Shown one piece after another: positions 36,416 to 46,699 of a stretch of 64,000 bases of DNA. The notes beneath the pieces were generated by a model. The model ran no database searches. It was not told the DNA's origin and saw only the letters and a program-made list of their open reading frames with translations. The position numbers and the translations under genes were made by a program. Position 1 is the stretch's first letter, and each line of letters opens with the position of its first letter. Source of the stretch: Microbacterium yannicii (GTDB taxonomy: Bacteria > Actinomycetota > Actinomycetes > Actinomycetales > Microbacteriaceae); the NCBI RefSeq assembly GCF_024055635.1, contig NZ_JAMXMB010000008.1:62001-126000 (forward strand), read 5' to 3'.

Positions 36416-36433
36416 TATCTTGATGTCAAGATA
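36416..36433. promoter_or_regulatory. Palindromic operator upstream of acnA
   Basis: TATCTTGATGTCAAGATA, an 18-bp palindrome broken only at the central two bases. On the minus strand it contains a consensus TTGACA. It is about 110 bases before the acnA GTG and just after the DUF3159 stop. Regulator unknown. Confidence 0.6.
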
Positions 36434-36439
36434 AATATA

Positions 36440-37237
36440 TCACTTCGGCGCCCGAGGATAGAGCGCGCGCACCGCGAGCCACGTCACCGCGACCAGCGGT
36501 GCGAACAGCGGCAGCCCCATCACGAGCTTGAGCGTGCCGAGCGCCGTCACATCACCCGCGAAGTAGAGCGGCAGCTGCACGATGAGGCGCAGTGCGAAGA
36601 GGGCGGCCCACGCGAGCGACAACCAGAAGAAGACGCGTCGCTTGCGGCGGTCGGCCCGCCACGCCGTGCCCTCCCCCATCAGGAATCCGACCGCGAGGCC
36701 GATGAGCGGCCATCCCACGAGTGCCGACACGAGGAACGCGGTCCCGTAGATCGTGTTCGTGAGGAAGCCGGGGATGAAGCTGTCCTCTCCCCTGCCCGTC
36801 CACAGCGACAGCGCGGCTGCGGCAGCGGCCGCGATCAGACCGCCGATGGCGGCGCTCGCGGACTGACGCTGCACGAGCCGCACCACGGTGAAGACGGCCG
36901 CGAGGCCGACCGACAGTCCCAGGCTCAGCAGCAGATTGCCGGAGCGCGTGTCCGCGTCGTACGTCAGCGTCCACGCCACGAGGAAGACGACCCCGGGAAG
37001 GACGGATTCCAGGATGCCGCGCCAGCCGCCCATCGCCTTCCAGACGACGTGGCCGGTGCTGCGGCCGTCGGCGGGATCGAGCCCCGCGCGCCGGGCGGCA
37101 CCGCCGAGCGCGGCGCCGAGCATCTCCGACGTCGACGCCGGCGCGCCGGTCTCGTCCGACGGAGCGTCCACGGCGTCCGCAGCAGCGTCCGCGGTCCGTT
37201 CGGGATCCGCGTCACCGGGGCGCGCGGCGTCGCTCAC
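36440..37237 (-). CDS. DUF3159 family membrane protein
   Basis: A 265-residue protein with an acidic N-terminal tail, the family segment GGWRGILESVLPGVVFLVAWTLT and about five to six membrane segments. Function unknown in this family. The GTG start overlaps the DUF3710 stop by four bases; the dut-DUF3710-DUF3159 order is conserved in actinobacteria. Confidence 0.85.
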   Translation of the reverse strand: MSDAARPGDADPERTADAAADAVDAPSDETGAPASTSEMLGAALGGAARRAGLDPADGRSTGHVVWKAMGGWRGILESVLPGVVFLVAWTLTYDADTRSGNLLLSLGLSVGLAAVFTVVRLVQRQSASAAIGGLIAAAAAAALSLWTGRGEDSFIPGFLTNTIYGTAFLVSALVGWPLIGLAVGFLMGEGTAWRADRRKRRVFFWLSLAWAALFALRLIVQLPLYFAGDVTALGTLKLVMGLPLFAPLVAVTWLAVRALYPRAPK

Positions 37238-37833
37238 GCCGAGCCCGGCGTGGCGGGCATGCGCAGCGGGATGAGGTCGCGCGGCGGCATCGGCGATCCG
37301 CCGCGGACGACGACGATCGACCGGAAGAGGTCCTCGACGGCCGCAGCCGCCTCCACATCCGACGTGGCGGCGCCGCCGATGACACCGCGGAGGAACCAGC
37401 GGGGGCCGTCGACCCCGACGAAGCGCGCGAGGCGCTTGCCCGCGGTGCCGTCCGGGCCGGCGATGACGGGCACCTCGGCGAGCAGCTCGGGGCCGAGCGG
37501 GCCCTCACGCTCCTCGACGCGGCCGCCCTGCTGGCGGATCTGCTGGCGGATCTGCTCGCGCGTCTCTTCCCAGAGCCCGGCCGAGCGCGGTGCCGCGAAC
37601 GGCTGGACCTGCAGTGTCGAGCCGGAGTAGTCCAGCCCGACGGCGACGATGCGCTTGGTCTGCTCCTCGACCTCGAGGCGCAGGTTGAGGCCTTCGCGCG
37701 GCAGGATCTTGATGCCGCCGAGGTCGATGTACGGCCGCACCGGGTTCGCCTCGGACTCGTCGAACGGGCCGGTGGTGGCGCGGTCCTCGGGTGCGACCTT
37801 GCGCGGTCCGTCGGCCGATGAGGGGTCTGTCAT
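37234..37833 (-). CDS. DUF3710 family protein
   Basis: A 199-residue soluble protein with the family core RPYIDLGGIKILPREGLNLRLEVEEQTKRIVAVGLDYSGSTLQVQPFAAPRS. Function unknown. Overlaps dut upstream and DUF3159 downstream by four bases each, so the three are one transcriptional and translational unit. Confidence 0.88.
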   Translation of the reverse strand: MTDPSSADGPRKVAPEDRATTGPFDESEANPVRPYIDLGGIKILPREGLNLRLEVEEQTKRIVAVGLDYSGSTLQVQPFAAPRSAGLWEETREQIRQQIRQQGGRVEEREGPLGPELLAEVPVIAGPDGTAGKRLARFVGVDGPRWFLRGVIGGAATSDVEAAAAVEDLFRSIVVVRGGSPMPPRDLIPLRMPATPGSA

Positions 37834-38282
37834 GCGAGGACTCCGTCCTTCTGGTAGCCCGTGGAGCCGAAGCCGCCCTCGCCGCGCACGCTGTCGGGCA
37901 GGGTCTCCACGGGGATGAATACGGCGCGGGGCACCGGCATGACGATGAGCTGGGCGATGCGATCGCCCACCGAGATGTCGTGCGCGTGCTCACGGTCGGT
38001 GTTGAGCAGGATGACCTTGATCTCACCGCGGTATCCGGCATCGATCGTGCCGGGGGCGTTGACGATCGTGATGCCGTGCTTGGCGGCGAGGCCGCTCCGG
38101 GGCACGACGAAGGCGACGTATCCCTCGGGGAGCGCGATCCGCACGCCGGTGCCCACCAGTGCGCGGCCGCCCGGCTCGAGGCGCACCGCCTCGGCGGCGA
38201 CCAGGTCGGCGCCGGCATCACCGGGGTGCGCGTACACCGGGACCTCGGAGGCGATAATGGGGACGTCCACCGTTTCAGTCAC
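37830..38282 (-). CDS. dut: Deoxyuridine 5'-triphosphate nucleotidohydrolase
   Basis: Hydrolyses dUTP to dUMP, keeping uracil out of DNA. The 150-residue trimeric dUTPase has all five motifs: DAGADL, PRSGLAAKHGI, GTIDAGYRGE, RIAQLI and the C-terminal GEGGFGSTG. GTG start at 38282. First gene of the dut-DUF3710-DUF3159 unit and divergent from DUF3093 with 12 bases between. Confidence 0.97.
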   Translation of the reverse strand: MTETVDVPIIASEVPVYAHPGDAGADLVAAEAVRLEPGGRALVGTGVRIALPEGYVAFVVPRSGLAAKHGITIVNAPGTIDAGYRGEIKVILLNTDREHAHDISVGDRIAQLIVMPVPRAVFIPVETLPDSVRGEGGFGSTGYQKDGVLA

Positions 38283-38294
38283 CCAACGAGGGTA

Positions 38295-38813
38295 ATGCAG
38301 AACTCCATGCGTCACGCCGATGCCCGCAGCGGGCTCACTCACGGCCATCAGGAGCCGCATTACCGCGAGCGACTGGGCCCCTCGCTCTGGATCCTCGTCG
38401 CGGCGGCGCTGGTGGCTCCGATGGCGGCGCTCGTGATCAGTCCCATCGACCGGACGATCGCGCTCGTGGTGGGTGCCGCGATCGGCGTGGTGCTGATCGC
38501 GCTGATGATCGCGGCCGCCCCGGTGGTCGAGGTGCGGGACGGCGAGCTGCGCGCGGGGCGCGCTCACATCGACGTGGAGTTCCTCGGGATGCCGCAGGTG
38601 CACCTCGGCGACGATGCGCGCCATGCGCGCGGTGCGGGTCTGGACCCGCGGTCGTGGCATCTGATCCGAGGCGGGATCGACGGACTCGTCGTCATCCCGG
38701 TGACCGATGCCGACGACCCGACGACCGCGTGGGTGATCTCCTCGCGGACGCCGGATCGACTGTCCGCCGCTGTGCGGCGGGCTCAGATCACGCGGAGCAC
38801 TCCACGCACATAG
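38295..38813 (+). CDS. DUF3093 family membrane protein
   Basis: A 172-residue protein with two hydrophobic segments (about residues 29-45 and 53-72) and the family pattern YRERLGPSLWILVAAALVAPMAALVISPID. Function unknown. Start ATG at 38295 or 38307 cannot be separated by sequence alone: GAGGG precedes the first, a TAATGC box at leaderless spacing precedes the second. Its 3' end overlaps the convergent DUF4193 gene by 26 bases. Confidence 0.8.
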   Translation: MQNSMRHADARSGLTHGHQEPHYRERLGPSLWILVAAALVAPMAALVISPIDRTIALVVGAAIGVVLIALMIAAAPVVEVRDGELRAGRAHIDVEFLGMPQVHLGDDARHARGAGLDPRSWHLIRGGIDGLVVIPVTDADDPTTAWVISSRTPDRLSAAVRRAQITRSTPRT

Positions 38814-39081
38814 GGCCGTCGGCGGTCTCGTGATCGAGCTGCGAACGGTGCTTCACGAGGAAGCAGTTCGAGCAGGTGAACTCGTCCTCCTGGGGAGGGA
38901 GGACGACGACGTCGAGCTCGAGGTCCGACAGGTCGGCGCCGGGGAGCTCGAACCCCGACGGGTTGTCGGAATCCTCCACATCGACCGAGCCCGAGAGCTT
39001 GTCGGGGACGCGCTCCTTGAGCGCTTCGATCGACTCGCTGTCATCCTCGGTCTTGCGGGGGGCGTCGTAATCGGTGGCCAT
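38788..39081 (-). CDS. DUF4193 family protein
   Basis: A 97-residue protein with the family opening MATDYDAPRKTEDDSESIEALKER, an acidic middle and a C-terminal zinc-like cluster CSNC...CVEC. Widely conserved in actinobacteria next to sepH, function unknown. Overlaps the convergent DUF3093 gene by 26 bases. Confidence 0.9.
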   Translation of the reverse strand: MATDYDAPRKTEDDSESIEALKERVPDKLSGSVDVEDSDNPSGFELPGADLSDLELDVVVLPPQEDEFTCSNCFLVKHRSQLDHETADGPMCVECSA

Positions 39082-39343
39082 GCGTGAACGTCTCAACTTC
39101 CGGGTATCGCGGATTGCGCTCGCCCTTGCGGGCGGCGATAGTTTGCACGACGGTTCCCCTTTTCGCAAATGCGTCCGGCGGTGTCGCCCCCGTGCGTCGC
39201 GTGAAACTCGCGGCACGCGTCGGATATTCCCGATCCCCGTACTTCCCTGTGACACGATGGGGCGGATCAGGCAGCGAACCACTGCTCTGAGCCCGAAGCG
39301 CAAGTACAGCCGTGAGCCCGAGGGAAAACTAGGGGGCGTTCGC

Positions 39344-40384
39344 ATGGAACAGCTCAAGGTCATCGGAACCGAGGACGACAAGCTCATCCTGGCGACCGAG
39401 TCCGGTGAAAGATTCGCGCTCGATGTCGACGACGTGCTGCGTGGCGAACTGCGCAAGGTCGGCCGCGATCGCGACGCGGACGTGCAGACGCCCCGCGCGA
39501 GCCCGCGCGAGATCCAGGCCCACATCCGCTCGGGCCTGTCTGCGCAGGAGGTGGCGGAGCTGCTCGGCGCGCGCGTGGAGGACGTCGTCCGGTTCGAGGG
39601 TCCCGTGCTGGCCGAGCGCGAGCATGTCGTGGGCCAGGCGCTCGCGGTCCCCGTGCTGCTCGGCGGCGACTTCGAGGGCGACGGCCAGACCACGTTCGGC
39701 TCAGCCGTGCGCGCCAAGCTGGCCGAGGCCGGCGCCATCGGCGAGCGCTGGACCAGCTGGAAGGCGCCGACCGGGTGGACCGTCAAGCTGGAGTTCACGG
39801 CCAACGACATCGGCCACGACGCGCGCTGGGGATTCGACCCCCGCCGCAGCACGCTGTCGCCGCTCAATTCCGATGCGATCCAGCTGTCTCGTCAGGGCGC
39901 GCTGCCCGAAGGGCTGATCCCCCGGCTGCGGGCGCTCGACGCGATGCCGGCCAAGGACGACTCACGGTTCGACAGCGGCGCTTTCGGGCCCCGCGGGCTT
40001 CCCGACGCCGACATCGAGTCCCCCGAGATCCCGGCGCCCGCCGCCCCGGCCGTCCAGCAGGCCGCGATCAAGCGGGCTACCGAGCCCACGGTCGTGACCT
40101 CGGCCGAGACGGCCGACCTTCTCGAGGCGCTGCGACGCCGCCGCGGTCAGCGCGAACCGCTGCCGACTGTCGACGAGGCCGCGGCACCGCAGCGGTCCTC
40201 GGCGCCGGTCGCGCTGTTCGACGCGCTCGAGCCGGGCTACGACGAGGCGTCCGCCGACGACGAGCCGCCGGCATCCGACCACCAGCCGACTCCTGCCGCC
40301 GTGGCGGAGGCGGGCCGTCGCAAGGGTCGCACGTCGATGCCGTCGTGGGACGAGATCGTCTTCGGCGCTCGCTCAGAGGACTGA
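39344..40384 (+). CDS. sepH: Septation protein SepH
   Basis: SepH stimulates FtsZ assembly during division in actinobacteria. The 346-residue protein starts MEQLKVIGTEDDKLILATESGERF, has a helix-turn-helix-like region at about residues 55-85 (SPREIQAHIRSGLSAQEVAELLGARVEDVVRFEGPV) and an aromatic core (ERWTSWKAPTGWTVKLEFTA), then a disordered acidic/proline-rich tail ending SMPSWDEIVFG. AGGGGG lies upstream of the ATG. Confidence 0.9.
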   Translation: MEQLKVIGTEDDKLILATESGERFALDVDDVLRGELRKVGRDRDADVQTPRASPREIQAHIRSGLSAQEVAELLGARVEDVVRFEGPVLAEREHVVGQALAVPVLLGGDFEGDGQTTFGSAVRAKLAEAGAIGERWTSWKAPTGWTVKLEFTANDIGHDARWGFDPRRSTLSPLNSDAIQLSRQGALPEGLIPRLRALDAMPAKDDSRFDSGAFGPRGLPDADIESPEIPAPAAPAVQQAAIKRATEPTVVTSAETADLLEALRRRRGQREPLPTVDEAAAPQRSSAPVALFDALEPGYDEASADDEPPASDHQPTPAAVAEAGRRKGRTSMPSWDEIVFGARSED

Positions 40385-40391
40385 CGCGCGG

Positions 40392-41510
40392 TCAGGCGAA
40401 AGCGCCGAGCCGGATGAGCGGCACCACGCGCTCCTCATCGGTGAGCGAGCCGTGCTGCCCGACCATCTTCTGGGGTGCCTTGTCGGCGAGCCGGTCGTCG
40501 TAGTAGGCGATCCCCGCGCGTGCGGCGACGATCACGTCGCCGAGGCGCGCGGCGACCTCCGGGTCCACCAGTGCGCCGATGAGTCCCGATGCTGCGAGCT
40601 CGGCTCGTGAGAAGACCCAGGAGCGGGATGCCTCGGACGCGCGCCACCGTGTGAGCACGGCATCAGCCTGCCCGGGTTCGGTATACAGCTGCAGCATGCG
40701 CGGCTCACCGCCGATGAGACGGACGCCGTCGAGCAGGTCGCCGGCGTCCTCGAGCAGGATGTGGCGGTGCCGGGGAACGTCGATCATGCCGTGATCGGAG
40801 GTGACGACGACGCCGGTGCTCCGGTCGACGGATGCCGCGAGCCGGCGGGCCGCGGCATCCACGCGCTCGAGAGCCGCCACCCACTCGTCGGACTCCCAGC
40901 CGCGCTTGTGGCCCACCGCGTCGAGATCCGCCGCGTACAGATAGACGAGCGAGCCCGGGTGCCGCGCCGCCAGATCGGCGGCGACCCGCACGCGTTCGTC
41001 GAGGTCGTCGACACCGTGGAACTCGGCGTCGCCGAGGGTCGCCGCCGTGAAGCCGGTGCGGGCGTACTCGTTGCGCGACACGGCGAAGAAGGGCCGCCCG
41101 AGCGTGGCGGACAGCGGCGCGGAGCGCTGGAAGGACAACGGCAGCCCATCGGTGTCCCACCCGCGCAGCATGTTGACGATGTCGTCGGTGCCGGGGACGC
41201 GGGCGCGGTAGCCGACGATGCCGTGCTCGCCCGGCAAGACGCCCGTGAGCAGGCTGGTGAGGGCCGCTGCCGTGGTCGAGGGGAAGACGGTGCGCGCGGC
41301 ATCCCGCTTCGTCCGAGCCTCGCTCAGGAATCTGGCGTGCCCGGCGCGGGCGCCGAGGTTGAACACGCCGAGGCCGTCGATCACCCAGACGATGGCGCTG
41401 CGCGCCGGGGCGAACCACTCCGATCGGCCGTCCAGTGCCGCCGACATCTCGGGCACGACACGGGTGAGGCTCCGGGCGCGCGGCGGGTCCGCGGGTAGGC
41501 TGAGGGACAT
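40392..41510 (-). CDS. Nucleotide pyrophosphatase / alkaline-phosphatase superfamily protein
   Basis: A 372-residue type-I phosphodiesterase-like enzyme: metal/nucleophile region [12 protein letters not shown], Thr in [16 protein letters not shown], and metal ligands in [13 protein letters not shown] and [10 protein letters not shown]. The [11 protein letters not shown] segment is typical of the actinobacterial branch next to sepH and topoisomerase genes. Cytosolic, no signal peptide. Substrate unknown. Converges on sepH with a 7-base gap. Confidence 0.88.
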   Translation of the reverse strand: MSLSLPADPPRARSLTRVVPEMSAALDGRSEWFAPARSAIVWVIDGLGVFNLGARAGHARFLSEARTKRDAARTVFPSTTAAALTSLLTGVLPGEHGIVGYRARVPGTDDIVNMLRGWDTDGLPLSFQRSAPLSATLGRPFFAVSRNEYARTGFTAATLGDAEFHGVDDLDERVRVAADLAARHPGSLVYLYAADLDAVGHKRGWESDEWVAALERVDAAARRLAASVDRSTGVVVTSDHGMIDVPRHRHILLEDAGDLLDGVRLIGGEPRMLQLYTEPGQADAVLTRWRASEASRSWVFSRAELAASGLIGALVDPEVAARLGDVIVAARAGIAYYDDRLADKAPQKMVGQHGSLTDEERVVPLIRLGAFA

Positions 41511-41578
41511 CGGGGCCAGTCTCGCACACCGCGGCCGAGCCCCACCGCTCCCGCCGTCACCCGAGGCTTCATCGACAC

Positions 41579-44038
41579 ATGCCCGCTTCCCGCACCGATT
41601 CCTCACCCGCCGACCACGGACGCATCGAGGATGTCGACGTCTCCTCCGAGATGCAGACGTCGTTCCTCGAGTACGCGTATTCGGTGATCTACTCGCGCGC
41701 GCTTCCCGACGCGCGCGACGGGCTGAAGCCGGTGCAGCGACGCATCCTGTTCCAGATGGCCGACATGGGGCTGCGGCCCGATCGCGGTCACGTCAAGAGC
41801 GCCCGCGTCGTGGGCGAGGTGATGGGAAAGCTGCACCCGCACGGCGACGCCCCCATCTACGACGCGCTGGTGCGACTCGCGCAGCCGTTCTCGCTGCGGG
41901 TGCCGCTCGTCGACGGCCACGGCAACTTCGGCTCGCTCGATGATGGTCCGGCTGCGCCCCGGTACACCGAGGCCCGTCTCGCCCCTCCGGCGCTCGCGCT
42001 CACCGAGAACCTCGACGAGGACGTCGTCGACTTCATCCCGAACTACGACGGCCAGTTCCAGCAGCCGGAAGTGCTGCCGGCCGCGTTCCCCAACCTGCTC
42101 GTCAACGGCACGACCGGCATCGCCGTCGGCATGGCGACGAACATGGCGCCGCACAACCTCATCGAGGTCGTCGGCGCGGCGACGCATCTGCTCGACAACC
42201 CCGAGGCGACCGTCGAAGAGCTGATGGAGTTCGTTCCCGGACCGGATCTTCCCGGTGGCGGCATCATCGTCGGTCTCGACGGCATCAAGGACGCCTACAC
42301 GAACGGTCGCGGCAGCTTCCGCACCCGGGCGAAGGTCTCGATCGAGTCTCTCGGCCCGCGGCGCACGGGTCTCATCGTCACCGAGCTTCCGTACCTCGTC
42401 GGTCCCGAGCGCGTGATCGAGAAGATCAAGGACGCCGTCAACGCCAAGAAGCTGCAGGGCATCTCGGACGTCACCGACCTCACCGACCGCCACCACGGTC
42501 TGCGCCTGGTCATCGGGATCAAGACCGGCTTCGACGCGCAGGCGGTGCTCGACCACCTCTACCGGCTGACGCCGCTCGAGGACTCGTTCAGCATCAACAA
42601 CGTCGCCCTCGTCGAGGGACAGCCGCAGACGCTCGGGCTCCGGGAGCTCCTGCGGGTCTACCTCGACCACCGCATCAGCGTCGTCACGCGACGCAGTCGC
42701 TACCGCCTCACACGGCGCAAGGAACGGCTGCACCTGGTCGAGGGCCTCCTCATCGCGATTCTGGACATCGACGAGGTCATCCAGGTCATCCGCACCTCCG
42801 ACGACGGCGAGCAGGCGCGTCAGCGACTGATGAGCGTCTTCGACCTGTCGGAGGCGCAGTCCGAGTACATCCTCGAGCTGCGTCTGCGGCGGCTCACGAA
42901 GTTCTCCCGCATCGAGCTCGAGACCGAGCGCGACAACCTGAAGAAAGAGATCGCGCAGCTCGAGGAGCTGCTCGGCAGCGACGTCCTGCTGCGCGCGCAG
43001 GTGGCGCATGAGCTGGATGCCGCGGCGGAGGCGTTCGGCACGCCCCGGCGGACGCTGCTGCTCAACGGCGGTCCCGTGCAGCCGCGCTCGCGCGCCGCGG
43101 CGGCGGCCGCCGATCTGCAGATCGCGGACGCCCCGTGCCGCGTCTTCCTCTCGGCCACCGGACGCATGGTGCGCGCCGAGCTCGTGGCCGACGCACCCGG
43201 CGGCGGCGTGGTGGCACCCGCGCGTCGCTCGAAGCACGACGCGATCCGCTCATCGGTGGACGCGACGACGCGCGGCGACATCGGCGCGGTCACGAGCCTC
43301 GGCCGTCTCGTGCGTCTCTCCCCCGTCGACCTGCCCTCCGTCCCCGGCAACTCGGTGCAGCTCGGCGCCGGCACGCGCGCCGATCAGTACCTCGGGCTCA
43401 GCGGCGGCGAGCACGTCGTCGCCCTGGTTCCGCTCACCGACTCCCCGCCGATCGCCGTCGGCACCGCGCAGGGCGTGGTCAAGCGGGTCGCGGCGAGCGA
43501 GCTCGCCAACAAACACGACATCGCGATCATCGCCCTCAAGGACGGCGACCGGGTCGTCGGCGCCGCTCCCGCCTCCGACGGGGCCGAGCTGGTGTTCGTC
43601 GCGAACGACGCCCAGCTCCTCCGCTTCGACGCGTCGTCGGTGCGGCCGCAGGGCCGGTCCGCCGGCGGCATGGCCGGCATCCGGCTGACAGACGGCGCCG
43701 AGGTCATCGCCTTCGACGTCGTCGGACCGTCCGAGTTCGACGCCGTCGTGGTGACGATCGCGGGCTCGACGACGGCACTCGCCGGTACCGACGCGGTCAG
43801 CGCGAAGGTCTCGCTCTTCAGCGAGTTCCCCGCCAAGGGCCGTGCGACCGGTGGTGTTCGCGCCCACCGCTTCCTGCGGGGCGAGGACGCGCTCACGATC
43901 GCCTGGGTGGGCACCGACCCGCGCGCGACCGGCTCCGACGGAGCGGTGCGCGCGCTGCCGGCGGCGGGCGCCAAGCGCGACGCGTCCGGCACGCCGCTCG
44001 ACGGCATCGTCGGCGCGGTCGGCACCGGCATCCGCTGA
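41579..44038 (+). CDS. parC: Type IIA DNA topoisomerase subunit A (ParC-like)
   Basis: Catalytic breakage-reunion subunit of a gyrase/topoisomerase IV. The 819-residue protein has the quinolone-region motif [17 protein letters not shown], catalytic Tyr129 in APRYTEARL, the coiled-coil gate and a C-terminal beta-pinwheel. The partner parE converges from the other side (37-base gap). A canonical gyrA/gyrB pair would be near dnaA, outside the window, so this is taken as topoisomerase IV. It lacks a clear GyrA-box. Confidence 0.93.
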   Translation: MPASRTDSSPADHGRIEDVDVSSEMQTSFLEYAYSVIYSRALPDARDGLKPVQRRILFQMADMGLRPDRGHVKSARVVGEVMGKLHPHGDAPIYDALVRLAQPFSLRVPLVDGHGNFGSLDDGPAAPRYTEARLAPPALALTENLDEDVVDFIPNYDGQFQQPEVLPAAFPNLLVNGTTGIAVGMATNMAPHNLIEVVGAATHLLDNPEATVEELMEFVPGPDLPGGGIIVGLDGIKDAYTNGRGSFRTRAKVSIESLGPRRTGLIVTELPYLVGPERVIEKIKDAVNAKKLQGISDVTDLTDRHHGLRLVIGIKTGFDAQAVLDHLYRLTPLEDSFSINNVALVEGQPQTLGLRELLRVYLDHRISVVTRRSRYRLTRRKERLHLVEGLLIAILDIDEVIQVIRTSDDGEQARQRLMSVFDLSEAQSEYILELRLRRLTKFSRIELETERDNLKKEIAQLEELLGSDVLLRAQVAHELDAAAEAFGTPRRTLLLNGGPVQPRSRAAAAAADLQIADAPCRVFLSATGRMVRAELVADAPGGGVVAPARRSKHDAIRSSVDATTRGDIGAVTSLGRLVRLSPVDLPSVPGNSVQLGAGTRADQYLGLSGGEHVVALVPLTDSPPIAVGTAQGVVKRVAASELANKHDIAIIALKDGDRVVGAAPASDGAELVFVANDAQLLRFDASSVRPQGRSAGGMAGIRLTDGAEVIAFDVVGPSEFDAVVVTIAGSTTALAGTDAVSAKVSLFSEFPAKGRATGGVRAHRFLRGEDALTIAWVGTDPRATGSDGAVRALPAAGAKRDASGTPLDGIVGAVGTGIR

Positions 44039-44075
44039 GCCGTCGGCCCCTTCCCTCGTGGGCCGGGGTGGCGGG

Positions 44076-46175
44076 TCAGGCGTCGATGCGCTCCCGCACG
44101 AGCCGGTCGCTGGAGTCGATGATGAACTCCTTGCGCGGAGCCACGTCGTTGCCCATGAGCAGTTCGAAGACGGATGCCGCAGCCTCGGCATCCTGCATCC
44201 GCACGCGTCGCAGGGTGCGGCCGGCGCGGTCCATCGTCGTCGTCGCCAGCTGGTCGGCGTCCATCTCACCGAGGCCCTTGTAGCGCTGCACCGGCTCCTG
44301 CCAGCGCTTGCCCGCCTTGCCGAGCTTCGTGAGGAGGCCGTGGAGCTCCGCCTCGGAGTACGTGTAGATGGTGTCGTTCGGCTTGGTCCCGGGGTTCATC
44401 ACGACCACGCGGTGCAGCGGCGGCACGGCGGCATAGACGCGGCCCTCGTCGATCAGCGGTCGCATGTAGCGGAAGAACAGGGTGAGCAGCAGGGTGCGGA
44501 TGTGCGCGCCGTCGACGTCGGCGTCGCTCATCAGGATGATCTTGCCGTAACGCGCGGTTTCCAGGTCGAACGAGCGCCCCGAGCCGGCGCCGATCACCTG
44601 GATGATCGCCGCGCACTCGGCGTTGGACAGCATGTCGCTGATCGACGCCTTCTGCACGTTGAGGATCTTGCCGCGGATGGGCAGCAGCGCCTGGAACTCG
44701 CTGTTGCGCGCGAGCTTAGCCGTGCCGAGCGCCGAATCGCCCTCGACGATGAAAAGCTCGGACTCGCCCACGTCGTTCGACCGGCAGTCGGCGAGCTTCG
44801 CCGGCAGCGACGACGATTCCAGGGCGTTCTTGCGACGCTGCGTCTCTTTGTGCGTGCGCGCGGAGATGCGCGCCTTCATCTCGGAGACCACCTTGTCGAG
44901 GAGGAGGGAGGTCTGGGCCTTGTCGTCGCGCTTGGTCGACGTGAAGCGCGCGTTGAGCTCGCGGATGATGACGTTCGAGACGATCTGGCGCACGGCCGGA
45001 GTTCCGAGCACCTCTTTCGTCTGACCCTCGAACTGCGGCTCGGGCACGCGGACCGTGAGCACGGCGGTGAGGCCCGCGAGGATGTCGTCCTTCTCGATCT
45101 TGTCGTTGCCGACCTTGAGGCGTCGCGCGTTCTGGGCGACCTGATCGCGCAGTACCTTCATGAGGCCCTGCTCGAAGCCCTGCTGATGCGTGCCGCCCTT
45201 CGGCGTGGCGATGATGTTCACGAACGAGCGGGACATCGTCTCGTAGCCGGTTCCCCACCTCACGGCGACGTCGACGTGGCATTCGCGCTCGACCTCGGTC
45301 GGCACCATCGCGCCGGTCGGCTGCAGCACCGGGACGGTCTCGGTGAACGTGCCGCTCCCGGTGAGGCGCCAGGTGTCGGTGATGCCCGCGTCGGGCGCGA
45401 GGAAGTCGGCGAACTCGGAGATGCCGCCGTCGAAGCGATAGCTCGTCTCGACCGGCTCGCCCGAGCCGGCGCCGGCCCCTGAGCCTGTCGAAGGGCGCTC
45501 GTCACGGATGACGATTTCGAGACCGGGGACGAGGAAGGCCGTCTGCCGCGCCCGCTGTTCGAGCTCCTGCAGGTTGAAGGTGGCGTCCTTGGTGAAGATC
45601 TGCGGGTCGGCCCAGTAACGGATGCGGGTGCCCGTCACGCCCTTTGCCGCGCGCCCGGCGACCCGCAGCTCGCTGCGCTGCTCGAAGGGTGTGAAGGTCG
45701 AGCTGGGGCTGCCGTTGGAGAACTGCCCAGGCTCGCCGCGGTGGAACGACATCGCCCAGGTCTTGCCGCCGCGGTCCACCTCCACGTCGAGACGCTCCGA
45801 GAGGGCGTTGACGACCGACGCCCCCACGCCGTGCAGGCCGCCCGAGGCCGCGTACGAGCCGCCGCCGAACTTGCCGCCGGCGTGCAGCTTGGTGAAGACG
45901 ACCTCCACGCCCGACAGGCCGGTGCGCGGCTCGATGTCGACGGGGATGCCGCGCGCACGGTCACGCACCTCGACGCTGCCATCGGCGTGCAGCACGATAT
46001 CGATGCGGGTGCCGTGTCCGGCCAGCGCCTCGTCGACCGAGTTGTCGATGATCTCCCACAGGCAGTGCATGAGGCCGCGGGAGTCGGTGGAGCCGATGTA
46101 CATGCCCGGGCGCTTGCGGACCGCCTCGAGCCCTTCAAGCACCTGGAGATGATGGGCGGAATACTCGGCGGTCAC
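44076..46175 (-). CDS. parE: Type IIA DNA topoisomerase subunit B (ParE-like)
   Basis: ATPase subunit pairing with ParC. The 699-residue protein has the GHKL ATP site (EIIDNSVDEALAGHG; GLHGVGASVVNALS), and the TOPRIM domain (ELFIVEGDSALG; LMSDADVDGAHI). GTG at 46175 follows TACGAT by 8 bases. Within the transducer domain, the stretch RPSTGSGAGAGSGEPVE is encoded by a copy of the dispersed repeat (45477-45496), an in-frame insertion into a loop. Confidence 0.94.
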   Translation of the reverse strand: MTAEYSAHHLQVLEGLEAVRKRPGMYIGSTDSRGLMHCLWEIIDNSVDEALAGHGTRIDIVLHADGSVEVRDRARGIPVDIEPRTGLSGVEVVFTKLHAGGKFGGGSYAASGGLHGVGASVVNALSERLDVEVDRGGKTWAMSFHRGEPGQFSNGSPSSTFTPFEQRSELRVAGRAAKGVTGTRIRYWADPQIFTKDATFNLQELEQRARQTAFLVPGLEIVIRDERPSTGSGAGAGSGEPVETSYRFDGGISEFADFLAPDAGITDTWRLTGSGTFTETVPVLQPTGAMVPTEVERECHVDVAVRWGTGYETMSRSFVNIIATPKGGTHQQGFEQGLMKVLRDQVAQNARRLKVGNDKIEKDDILAGLTAVLTVRVPEPQFEGQTKEVLGTPAVRQIVSNVIIRELNARFTSTKRDDKAQTSLLLDKVVSEMKARISARTHKETQRRKNALESSSLPAKLADCRSNDVGESELFIVEGDSALGTAKLARNSEFQALLPIRGKILNVQKASISDMLSNAECAAIIQVIGAGSGRSFDLETARYGKIILMSDADVDGAHIRTLLLTLFFRYMRPLIDEGRVYAAVPPLHRVVVMNPGTKPNDTIYTYSEAELHGLLTKLGKAGKRWQEPVQRYKGLGEMDADQLATTTMDRAGRTLRRVRMQDAEAAASVFELLMGNDVAPRKEFIIDSSDRLVRERIDA
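45477..45496. repeat. Dispersed repeat copy 2 (inside parE)
   Basis: CCCTGAGCCTGTCGAAGGGC, reverse orientation relative to copy 1, inside parE and read in frame as part of a Ser/Gly loop. Confidence 0.75.
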
Positions 46176-46183
46176 AGTCTCCC

Positions 46184-46189
46184 ATCGTA
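46184..46189 (-). promoter_or_regulatory. -10 box for leaderless parE
   Basis: TACGAT on the minus strand, 8 bases before the GTG at 46175; GGGAG between could also act as a ribosome site. Confidence 0.4.
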
Positions 46190-46343
46190 ATCCGCGCGCC
46201 CGATCGGGCCGCACAGACACGCTTCACACCGACCAGCGCTACGCGCTCAGCGAAATGTCACCCGTTCGCGGCATTCTCGAAACGTCCGCGTGGTTGTATC
46301 TCATCACCGGCCAAGAGTTCTACATATACGAGGAGGCACCGAA

Positions 46344-46562
46344 ATGACCACGCTATCGACACCCACAGAGCCTGGCGCCGTCCTCGAGTACCGCCTGACG
46401 GCGGTCGACCGCTGCGATTCGTGCGGCGCCCAGGCCTACATCGCCGCCGAGGTCAACGGCAGCGAACTGCTCTTCTGCGCCCACCACGGCCGCAAGTACG
46501 AAGAGAAGCTCCGCAGCATCGCGACGTCGTGGCACGACGAGACCGCGCGGCTGGCGGAATAA
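46344..46562 (+). CDS. DUF7455 family small zinc-finger-like protein
   Basis: A 72-residue protein with DRCDSCGAQAYIAAEV and LLFCAHHGRKYE, i.e. a CxxC plus CxHH set likely to bind zinc. The family is conserved in actinobacteria between rpoD and the topoisomerase genes; function unknown. GAGGAGG lies 7 bases before the ATG. Ends at a strong terminator. Confidence 0.85.
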   Translation: MTTLSTPTEPGAVLEYRLTAVDRCDSCGAQAYIAAEVNGSELLFCAHHGRKYEEKLRSIATSWHDETARLAE

Positions 46563-46601
46563 GACCTGCGAGGTCTGCCGCCCGCCGGCACCTGTGACGA
46601 C

Positions 46602-46634
46602 CGCCCCGCGAGACGCCCGCCGTCTCGCGGGGCG
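46602..46634 (+). terminator. Terminator after DUF7455 gene
   Basis: CGCCCCGCGAGAC, seven-base loop, exact complement, then TTTCTG. Confidence 0.8.
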
Positions 46635-46699
46635 TTTCTGTGCGTGCGCCAGGTTCAGTCGGAACCCCGGTGCTGGCGGCCCTCAGGTCCTGTGAATCC

